A DNA stretch of 64,000 nucleotides from Epiperipatus broadwayi (taxonomy: Eukaryota > Onychophora > Udeonychophora > Euonychophora > Peripatidae). The notes under the pieces are model-generated. The model had not been told where the DNA came from. It worked only from the letters and a program-made list of their open reading frames with translations, and searched no databases. The stretch spans positions 1 through 64,000 of the forward strand of contig JAQFVV010006826.1 in the NCBI GenBank assembly GCA_028023455.1. Direction: 5' to 3'. A program made the translations under genes and the position numbers. Positions 56,459-64,000 of this stretch are shown here, one piece after another (the first letter of the stretch is position 1; every line of letters begins with the position of its first letter).

Positions 56459-56500
56459 CTTCTCACTGATGAATACCATAAGCTAGAAATTAGCCTGGAG
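56459..56500 (+). ncRNA. Dead hammerhead, HHR-2
   Basis: UCUCA, CUGAUGA, AUACCAUAAGCUA, GAAAU, UA, GCC, UGGAG. The NUH triplet is GCC and stem II is lost. Confidence 0.6.
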
Positions 56501-57035
56501 ATATTGGATGAGTATGCACTAGATAATGATTCTATGCATAAACCTTCTTGACTCCATTGATTACTAAGGTTTGCATTGAGTGACACTACTGTATGGAGAG
56601 TTTTCTACCTCTTTTAGCATATTGCATTCATGTTACTCTCATTGACAATTATATTGGGGTTTTTCTGTTAGCAAGTTGTCTTCAAATTTAAAATCTCATG
56701 TAACTTTTTTTTTTTTTTTTAGAAAAAGATTATTTAAAAAAAAAAATTGTTTCCAAATGGCTGATAATTAATATTTTGCAATAATTTCGGTATTTTTATA
56801 TTTATAAACTGAAAATGGCTTCTTTTTTAAAAATGTTTTGGATAATTATGACAATAATGTTGCTATGTACACATACACACAGTGTTTCCTGAAGGTTTCT
56901 GATGATGGTGATTTTAGTTGTATTTATTATTTCCATCACCTAATATGAATATTGAATGTCTTTAGAAAAATTTAACTTTATTTAAATATTCCAAATACAT
57001 TCAACTGTTAGTAATCGCACGTTAAAGAAGTTAGT

Positions 57036-57160
57036 ATATACATAACATTTCAAGAGGTATTATTCTCCCCTCTTCTTCAGGTGTTGTTCGAACCTGGATC
57101 CTTAGATTCTTGAGTATTGAATTTTAAGGTACCACTCTAACTAACTGAGGATTCTGCCAA
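57036..57160 (-). mobile_element. tRNA-like SINE fused to hammerhead-like motif
   Basis: Minus strand 57158-57082 reads as a tRNA-like head: GGCAGAATCCTCAGTTAGTT, AGAGTGG (A box) and CCAGGTTCGAACAACACC (B box). Immediately 3' lies CCUGAAGA, AGAGG...CCUCU (five-pair stem II), U, GAAAUGUU, a hammerhead arrangement with the CUGAAGA core. The triplet is GUU and stem I (CAC against AUG) has one mismatch. The fusion of a pol III-type tRNA head with a hammerhead tail suggests a SINE whose transcript ends by self-cleavage. Confidence 0.55.
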
Positions 57161-57164
57161 AGGC

Positions 57165-57610
57165 AAAAATCAGTAGAAATTTCATATACTCATATTAGAT
57201 TATGGAAATAGTCCACTATAAAAATACTACTAATATACACACATACATTATAAGTAGAGTAAAGCAAATAACCCATTATATTTAACTAAACTAATTACTA
57301 ACCATTAAGAATCTGAAGAATTTAACAACAAACCCAAAATTAATAGCTACCAAAGCTTGAACCCCAAAGGTATTAACATTCTGGAGGTTCCAATCATAAT
57401 GATAAAAAAAAAAACTTCTTGAACAAGCTTAGAAAAAATATAAAAGGACTAAATCCAACAGAGAGAGGGCAGATAGCTACAATAGCAGCCAGACTCATAG
57501 CAATAAAGACAACAGACTCATAAAAAGATGTAACAACTGCAATTATAATTAAACAGCACTGGCCAGCAGGTTATCTGTCCCAGTGAACTTCACCCTGTAA
57601 GTGCCAATGT
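57165..57610. other. No gene seen
   Basis: AT-rich non-coding DNA, no recognisable repeat. Confidence 0.45.
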
Positions 57611-57614
57611 TAGC

Positions 57615-57686
57615 TAGTGTTTATGCAGACTGTACATGCTTTATATATATATATATAGATATATATATAAAGCATGTACAGTCTGC

Positions 57687-57717
<31 letters not shown>

Positions 57718-57720
57718 AGG
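57615..57720. repeat. Palindrome with (TA)n
   Basis: TTATGCAGACTGTACATGCT and AGCATGTACAGTCTGCATAA are perfect inverted repeats joined by (TA)n, followed by a further (TA)n run to 57717. Likely cruciform-prone. Confidence 0.85.
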
Positions 57721-57967
57721 ACTAATTTGTCATTATTTGTATATATAATACTAATGATAACATTTGTATTCTATCCTCTGACTTGGCATCTATATCAACT
57801 TGCATTCTTTATTAAGAGGATTTATCTATATATCTATTTGATATTAAGTATCTATCTCTATGCGTTTTTGTTACCAAGCATTAAATATATATATTCTTTA
57901 ATAATGTTAATTCTAGCATTCTCACAGATAAATGATGAATTCACAGTATTATTTTCAGGAGCTTCAA

Positions 57968-58465
57968 TGTAATAAAAATATAATAGCTAAATAGCTGATG
58001 TTTCAGTACAATAACAAGTATTTTTCTCAGTTTCTTCTTTCTCAAATCATAAAATGTGTATGGTGAGATTTAAAATCGTTATTTTTTTATTTGGTTATTT
58101 TCTACTCATTCTCAAATTCTATTGGTTGCGAAGTTTTAAAAAATATTTTATCACCCAATAGCTTTTTTCAAATGTTGTTAATTTTCTTTAATTCACACTT
58201 TTTATTTATGCTCTTGGACTTTTTAAAAATCTCTATAGCTTCCCTTATCAATCTCTGTTCATAATGTGTTTTATTAAAATGGATATCATAGTTATTTAAT
58301 TTAATATGTGAATAAATGGCTAAAGAATTAGATTTTTCTCTAATTGCCAAAATATGTTCTTCCTTTTTTATGTTTATTCTACAATTGGTCTGACCAATGT
58401 GTGAATGTAAACAAACCCCACATGGAATTTGATATACACCATGACACTCCAAGGGAATTTTCTCT
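57968..58465 (-). pseudogene. Penelope-like element GIY-YIG end and 3' terminus
   Basis: Frame 58452-58168 (94 aa) begins inside a GIY-YIG domain: GVYQIPCGVCLHSHIGQT (GIY as GVY, YIG as HIG), INIKKEEHILAI with the EH box, YSHIKLNNYDIHFNK and LIREAIEIFKK containing the conserved glutamate. About 110 bp downstream is an arm shared with the 53.65 kb foldback, including a dead hammerhead (58032-57992: CUGAGAA, GAAACAUC, AGCU). The GIY-YIG ORF followed by a hammerhead-bearing terminal repeat is the known PLE layout. The RT part is missing. Confidence 0.78.
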
Positions 58466-58559
58466 AAATAATACTACAAATTAATTCATTATTAAGCATC
58501 CACATGTATTCCTTTTTAAGTATTTATACCAACATTATTGATTACATACTGTGTTTACA

Positions 58560-58731
58560 TTAATCATAATTTAAATGATATACTTTGTGGGTTCATCCAT
58601 GTATAATTTTGATTGTAGATAAATCAATGTTTTGTTTTGATTACACAAACCATTAACTGGGTGATGAATAGAATGTTATAAAGATGGTTATAGAGATGTT
58701 GTAAATACTGATTTATAACATTGTTAAAGGG

Positions 58732-58771
<40 letters not shown>

Positions 58772-58785
58772 CCCTTTAAGTTAAA

Positions 58786-58830
<45 letters not shown>

Positions 58831-59015
58831 TGAACTTTAACATTGTTATAAGTAAGTGTTTACAGCACCTCCACAAACATCTCTATAATATTCTATTCAT
58901 CACTCAGTTGATGGGTTGTGAACAAGTCAAAACATCAGTATATTTATATTTGTAATCAAAATCATACATGGATGAAGCCATAAAATATATCATTTATATC
59001 TGTCCTCTGTGTGAA
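58560..59015. repeat. Inverted repeat around (TA)n
   Basis: Left arm GGGTTCATCCATGTATAATT...GGGTGATGAATAGAATGTTA and right arm TAATATTCTATTCATCACTC...AATCATACATGGATGAAGCC pair with interruptions. Two (TA)n blocks (58735-58769 and 58791-58826) and an AGGCCCTTTAA/TTAAAGGGCCT pair lie in the middle. The GGATGAACC block also occurs 3' of the PLE at 31.1 kb, so these arms are probably PLE termini. Confidence 0.7.
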
Positions 59016-59442
59016 TCTTCATATCAACATATATGTATATTACTTATTATAGAGCAAACTGTTTACACATTATATCTTTTCTCTAATTATTATTTTATCT
59101 GCACATCCTACTCTTAATAAAAACCTTTGTGCAGAATAATTAATCATGATATAGCATAAAGTTGATATGCATGACTGACCATACAAAAAACAAACATATA
59201 TTCCTATTTTTTAAAGTTTAATCATTATACATTATTTTACTATGATTTTAAACTCTTTAAACTTATGCATGAATTCAGAGCTTTTTATTATTCTTTATTT
59301 GTTTACAGTTTCAACTGATGTATGGTCTTCATCATAGCTATTTTTTAAGTTGTTATTGAAATATGAAGATTTTAAATCAACTGAATTTGTAATATTTAAT
59401 ACAAGTACAATTTATGTACTAGAAGTTTAGATGTAATTATAG

Positions 59443-59724
59443 GGGATTTGAACACAGATTTCCAAGCTTTCTTCTGCTATTCACTCTACCTGAACACAGA
59501 CTTTCAAGCTTCCTTCAGCTATTCATTCGATCTTCTCATACAATCCATACACATGACCACATACATGTGAAAAAGACAAATGATTTCCAATATATGTATT
59601 TAATGGTGAACCAGCACTAATCACTTGGTCCAGAACACCACCACCCCCACTTATATAATTAGTGCTCAATTTATAATAAGATAAAAAATCTTCAAATTTG
59701 AAAGTCAATGTTCAAATTCCCTAT
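59443..59724. mobile_element. HHR-1 element bounded by inverted B-box-like ends
   Basis: Left ATAGGGGATTTGAACACAGA and right AATGTTCAAATTCCCTAT are inverted B-box-like ends. Minus-strand HHR-1 relic at 59604-59645: CCAA, GUGAUUA, GUGCUGGUUCACCAU, UAAA; core destroyed. An internal near-duplication of TTCCAAGCTTTCTTCTGCTA is present at the left. Same architecture as 9188-9556. Confidence 0.55.
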
Positions 59725-59852
59725 GATTACATTAATTGAAGCTATAAACAATAAAGAATGCAAAGCTTTTATCTCATTTATGCAAGGATTGGATTTTTTT
59801 AAGGTTTTGAAATATATACCCATATAATGTTCTATTTTTATTTATAATATAT

Positions 59853-60353
59853 AATTTGGAAGATCCCTCTATCAGAAAAATATGCTTGATTATTGCGAAT
59901 TTTAAAGTGCATTGAATACAGGTTAGTGCCTGTTCAGACTATTTACATAAGCTTTCTGTGCACTATATAAATTAATTACTACTTCTCAATAGTTTATAGA
60001 ATTTCCAACAGTAAAATTGTAACATTAACTCACTGTAAATCACAAGATTTCACGTAAATTAATTTGTAAAGGAAATAGTGGATTTAAACAGTGGAGAAAA
60101 CAACTACTTCACGCTTCCAAATCAAGATGCTTCAGATTCGCCTATATAAGTGGACATTTAGGTTAAAGATAAGATGGACCATTCTTGTCTTTATAAAAAT
60201 TGCTATCTGGTGTCATGGTTTGGAAGATCCCTCTATCGGCAAAATATGCTTGATTATTGCGAATTTTAAAGCGCATTGAATACAGGTTAGTGCCTGTTCA
60301 GACTATTTACATAAGCTTTCTGTGTGCTATGTAAATTAATTACTACTTCTCAA
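59853..60353. repeat. Pair of direct repeats, about 135 bp
   Basis: TTTGGAAGATCCCTCTATC...TTACTACTTCTCAAT at 59853-59988 recurs at 60218-60353, about 365 bp apart, with few differences. No TSD or coding content was recognised. Confidence 0.8.
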
Positions 60354-60359
60354 TATATA

Positions 60360-61110
60360 ATGTAATATTGTCAAGCCTCAAAAAATTATATGACCTTTCA
60401 CAGTTTTGGAGAAAAGAGTTGAAAAATATTGGCATACATTACTTGCTTAGTTTTAGGATTTAAAAAAATCAATGATATGTATAATAATCATTGTGGATAT
60501 ACTATATATTTAGCATTAACAAATCATTTTTTTAGTGCTGCAGAGATCCAAGCATCCTCTAGCAACTTAAACCCTTATTATGTTGCACTAGAAATAAAAC
60601 TGTCAGATGTGAAATTAATGTAATTTCAATTATTTTATCAAAAGATGTTATGATACAGGAAGTAGAAGTGTTAACTGTGGGGATGCATATATCTGACTTG
60701 TTTTTTTCCATGGTAGTAGAGATATATTTTAAAAATATTATTAAATATTACAAGTATATTTATTATTGAAAAACATGGTATATATTTTAAATATTATAGT
60801 ATTCCAGAAAATGCACTCAACTTAAAAAATTAAAAATGTTTTGATGTACTTTATTTAAACTAAAAATTATTCAGTTTTTCATAATAATAATAAAAAAGTA
60901 TATAAACTATCCAAAATAATATTAATAATAACTCTTGCCAATATTTTGGAGTATCTTGAAAAAATATCTTAGTGTCAGAAAAACAAAAATAATTAACGTA
61001 AATCACATGAATACATCTTGTATATCTGATTATTAATTTACTAAGATGAATTTATACAAAAGTCTAGCTTACTAATTATAATTAATTTTAGGTCACAATA
61101 AGATCGTACT
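60360..61110. other. No gene seen
   Basis: AT-rich non-coding DNA; the small frame at 60429-60623 is not recognisable. Confidence 0.45.
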
Positions 61111-61184
61111 CTGTGCGGTTCAGTGTAGTAGTAGTGTTATTTGTGGAGCATAAGGTCTTTGGATTGATATATTGTGGTCTCTTT

Positions 61185-61325
61185 CTAAAAAAACCTAGAA
61201 AGAGACCACATGTGAGATGGATAAACAAAATAAGGAAGTGTGCTGTGATGATGTGAAGAAAGATGAGTTTGAAGATGGGTTGAACTTGGAGAGACTTCAT
61301 CGTGCAGTGGATCAGTATTGGTTAA
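61185..61325 (+). pseudogene. RTE-type LINE 3' end fragment
   Basis: CCTAGAAAGAGACCACATGT, GTGAGATGGATAAACAAAAT and CTTGGAGAGACTTCATCGTG align with the LINE C-terminus at 53.48-53.62 kb. Frameshifted, with no (TGA)n tail left. The 5' breakpoint is near 61185. Confidence 0.75.
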
Positions 61326-61329
61326 AAGA

Positions 61330-62050
61330 ATATACATATATAATAAATGTGGTTTTAATTTCTCCTTATTTGTAAAAATGAAAATACTTAATTGTAAATT
61401 ATTAGAGAAAAAATATAGTTATATAAGTAAAAACAGTCTAATATCATATGTGCAGTTGTGTGCAATCAATTGGATTTCCTATACTATACTATAATATACT
61501 ATAGTGAAATTGAGAACAAAAAATACAGTATTTACTTGTAAACAAAAAAGCTAAAACTGATTTAACAAATGCATCTGTATTTCATAATCATGAAAAGAAT
61601 ATGGTTGTAGTGTGAAGAAAAAATGCTAGAAAATGAAAGATTAAGGTGGATTGGTTTATTGCACAAAATTAGCACATGATGAATCAGATATCCACTCGCA
61701 TTCAAATAAGCGTGAAATGGAGTTTTAACATTTTTTAATGGTGAAATGCTGTTTTTTTTTTTTGTTTGATTATTATAATTATGAGGTAATAAGTTAATGA
61801 GATTTACTAGCACAATTTCAAACTGTAATTTTAATCAGAAGGTAATCAACTGTTTACATATGTACTGTACTGTTATATTCAATCAGAATGTTAGGAAATT
61901 CGATCCAACAGCTCAGACATCTGTAAAGGGTTGATTACTTTTTTTTTAAAATGATAATTATGATACTATTAATCAAAAGTATACTTTGTTTATTTAATTT
62001 TATTTTTAGTCTCTGTTGCAGTATTTTTATATTTATTATATATATAATTA
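61330..62050. other. No gene seen
   Basis: AT-rich non-coding DNA, no supported feature. Confidence 0.45.
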
Positions 62051-62188
62051 TAAAGGACTTGAATTCAGACTTTCAAGCTCTCTACAGCTTTGCATACCAT
62101 CTTATACAACTAAATACACATGATCACATACATGTGGAAAAGATAAATGAGCTCCAATATACATATTTTGGGCTGAACCAGCAATGGA

Positions 62189-62230
62189 CCAACTGATGAG
62201 TGCTGGTTCTGCATGAAATACATATATTGG
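62189..62230 (+). ncRNA. Hammerhead ribozyme, HHR-1 (intact core)
   Basis: CCAA, CUGAUGA, GUGC-UGGUUCU-GCAU, GAAA, U-ACAU-AUA, UUGG. Stem I CCAA/UUGG, stem II four pairs (one G-U), stem III two pairs; the triplet is AUA with cleavage expected after A62226. It is the only unit of this locus with GAAA. Confidence 0.72.
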
Positions 62231-62332
62231 AGATCATTTATCTTTTTCCCATATTAGGTGGTCATATATATCAGTTGTATAAGATGGAATGCAAAGCCAT
62301 AGAGAGCTTGAATGTGTGGTAGATGGTGATCT

Positions 62333-63400
62333 GGACAAACTGATGAGTGCTGATTTAGCACAAAATACACATAGTGGAGATAATTTATCTTTTTTCCATG
62401 TACATGTTCATATGTATTAGTTGAATAAGATATGATGCAAAGCTGTAGGGAGCTTGAATGCATGGTAGATGGTGATCTGGACAAACTGATGAGTGCTGAT
62501 TTAGCACAAAATACACATAGTGGAGATAATTTATCTTTTTTCCATGTACATGTTCATATGTATTAGTTGTATAAGATGTGATGCAAAGCTGTAGGGAGCT
62601 TGAATGTGTGGTAGATGGTGATCTGGACAAACTGATGAGTGCTGATTTAGCACAAAATACACATAATGGAGATAATTTATCTTTTTTCCATGTACATGTT
62701 CATTTGTATTAGTTGTATAAGATGTGATGCAAAGCTGTAGAAAACTTGGATGTGTGGTAGATGGTGATCTGGACAAACTGATGAGTGCTGATTTAGCACA
62801 AAATACACATAATGGAGATAATTTATCTTTTTTCCATGTACATGTTCATATGTATTAGTTGTATAAGATGTGATGCAAAGCTGTAGGGAGCTTGAATGTG
62901 TGGTAGATGGTGATCTGGACAAACTGATGAGTGCTGATTTAGCACAAAATACACATAGTGGAGATAATTTATCTTTTTTCCATGTACATGTTCATATGTA
63001 TTAGTTGTATAAGATATGATGCAAAGCTGTAGGGAGCTTGAATGCGTGGTAGATGGTGATCTGGACAAACTGATGAGTGCTGATTTAGCACAAAATACAC
63101 ATAGTGGAGATAATTTATCTTTTTTCCACGTACATGTTCATATGTATTAGTTGTATAAGATGTGATGCAAAGCTGTAGGGAGCTTGAATGTGTGGTAGAT
63201 GGTAATCTGGACAAACTGATGAGTGCTGATTTAGCACAAAATACACATAGTGGAGATAATTTATCTTTTTTCCACGTACATGTTCATATGTATTAGTTGT
63301 ATAAGATGTGATGCAAAGCTGTAGGGAGCTTGAATGTGTGGTAGATGGTAATCTGGACAAACTGATGAGTGCTGATTTAGCACAAAAGATGTATACTGGA
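62333..63400 (+). repeat. 146-bp tandem satellite with mutated hammerheads
   Basis: CUGAUGAGUGCUGAUUUAGCAC recurs at 62340, 62486, 62632, 62778, 62924, 63070, 63216 and 63362, exact 146-bp spacing. Stem II is perfect (GUGCU/AGCAC), but GAAA is AAAA in all eight copies, and stem I (CAAA against GUGG) no longer pairs. Units differ from each other by only a few bases. The repeated 81-aa minus-strand frames simply read through the satellite (146 is not a multiple of 3) and are not genes. Confidence 0.9.
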
Positions 63401-63629
63401 GATTATTTATCTTCTCCACATGTATGTGGTCATGTGTATCAGTTGTATAACATGGAGTGCAAAGCTGTAGGGACTTGAAAGTCTGAGTTCAAGTCTTTTA
63501 AATTTACATTAAATTTAGTATAGACACTATACATATTTAAATTATCCGTTAAAATAAATACACACTTTAATTCCAAAATATAACTCAAACAACAAAATAT
63601 GATATATAGATAAATATCAACAAATTATA

Positions 63630-63990
63630 AATTATCCAAACGGATAATGACAGCTTGCTAAAAATTCTGGACATAAATTTCTCCTATCTAGATATCATTA
63701 GAAAAAAGAACAAACTGCTGTTAAAAATCTCCAGAAACAAAGAAACTGTAATAAAAAATACAATATTCTGAAAAACTATTAATAATTATTTATATTTATC
63801 AATAAACTTGTTCTGGACCAATTAAATATATGTCAAAGAAAAAAGAATAAAGTTGCGTTTTATAAAATATTATTTAAAACAGAAAAAATAGAACTTAATT
63901 TTGTAAGTAATTTTATAGTTTTTGTTAAAATATATAAATGTAACTTACAATTTTTTTAAATTAAACATTCTTCTAGAATCTTTATGTAGA
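63630..63990 (+). pseudogene. Possible Penelope-like element RT fragment
   Basis: The plus strand reads ILDINFSYLDIIRKKNKLLL, then SRNKETVIKNTIF, resembling the start of the PLE thumb (NFLD-I-RK-NKL) as seen at 42.6 kb. It runs to the window edge and is interrupted by stops. Assignment is tentative. Confidence 0.4.
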
Positions 63991-64000
63991 TGATTTTATG

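Larger units (their letters stand above)
55483..56640 (+). mobile_element. Old HHR-2 element with two sense units
   Basis: Left: outer arm ACATGATCACCATTTCCTATG, inner arm and a minus-strand ribozyme (55635-55674). Then the body with GATGGCTGCTGGAGGATTAC, a degenerate plus-strand ribozyme (56061-56102: CUGAUAA, AAAACC) and an outer arm (GGTTTAACAGCTTGTG). A second body (GATGGCTGCTAGAGAATTGC) and second plus-strand ribozyme relic (56459-56500) end at GTATGGAGAGTTTT. The sense units are about 400 bp apart. It is more diverged than the 36-40 kb copies. No ORF. Confidence 0.75.
62058..63500. mobile_element. HHR-1 element expanded by a 146-bp satellite
   Basis: Left end GGACTTGAATTCAGACTTTC and right end GAAAGTCTGAGTTCAAGTC are inverted, B-box-like termini as in the two smaller HHR-1 elements. 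The left part (62058-62180) is a minus-oriented unit lacking CUGAUGA. From 62181 on, everything is plus-oriented: one intact ribozyme, then the tandem array. The right end keeps the A-box-like GTATCAGTTGTATAACATGG and the B-box-like end. This suggests satellite growth inside a foldback HHR element. Confidence 0.65.

Noticed and set aside
62254-63360. Ladder of near-identical 81-aa minus-strand ORFs (MSRSPSTTHSSSLQL...)
   Set aside because: They read through the 146-bp satellite. 146 is not divisible by 3, the frames overlap each other, and the same DNA carries a conserved RNA motif on the other strand.

Overview
The window reads as AT-rich (roughly 70-75% A+T by eye), intron-bearing-style animal nuclear DNA with no recognisable host protein-coding gene. 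It is packed with mobile elements: Penelope-like elements (PLEs) with GIY-YIG endonuclease remnants, two or more families of non-LTR retrotransposons (LINEs), tRNA-derived SINEs with clean target-site duplications (TSDs), foldback/MITE-like palindromes, and one very large palindromic LTR structure. PLEs together with hammerhead ribozymes and tRNA-derived SINEs suggest an invertebrate metazoan. A lophotrochozoan such as a cephalopod is my guess, not something the sequence proves.

The most striking content is hammerhead ribozyme (HHR) sequence. Family HHR-2 (40-nt core, CUGAUGA / GAAAC / GUC with stem I CCUCA-UGGGG) recurs in both orientations at about 4.4, 36.0, 36.8, 37.5, 39.8, 40.2, 47.9 and 55.6 kb. 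It lies in palindromic elements and in a 760-bp tandem array at 35.9-37.7 kb. Family HHR-1 (CUGAUGA, stem II GUGCU/AGCAU, GAAA, stem I CCAA/UUGG) is intact at 54.84 and 62.19 kb. It also heads a 146-bp tandem satellite (62.3-63.4 kb) in which every unit carries the same GAAA to AAAA change, which should silence cleavage. HHR-1 elements end in inverted tRNA-like B-box sequences. A third, PLE-type motif (CUGAGGA...GAAAYGUC) lies in a foldback at 53.8 kb and downstream of a PLE endonuclease at 58 kb.

Layout. 0-12 kb: LINE 3' ends, HHR-2 palindromes, two tRNA SINEs, an HHR-1 relic, a decayed RTE-type LINE. 12-17.3 kb: a 5'-truncated RTE-type LINE, then an unrelated LINE RT relic on the minus strand. 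17.5-22.3 kb: a MITE, a SINE, a plus-strand PLE with RT and GIY-YIG domains, a LINE 3' end and two AT-rich palindromes. 22.3-30.6 kb: two nearly identical 2264-bp direct LTR-like copies enclosing an inverted LTR copy and a second palindrome, with no gag or pol. 30.6-34 kb: a 227-bp tandem duplication, two minus-strand PLEs and two SINEs. 34-41.5 kb: the HHR-2 cluster. 41.5-43 kb: PLE arms in inverted orientation. 43.9-48.1 kb: an APE/RT/CCHC LINE sitting inside an HHR-2 element and itself carrying a SINE. 50.4-53.6 kb: the longest RTE-type LINE copy, still defective. 53.6-64 kb: HHR-bearing foldbacks, a tRNA/HHR hybrid repeat, PLE fragments, and the 146-bp satellite.

How the parts relate: the autonomous-looking enzymes (PLE RT/EN, LINE EN/RT) are all broken here, so the HHR repeats, SINEs and LTR palindromes must have been moved by proteins encoded elsewhere. 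Open reading frames in the repeats are mostly incidental.
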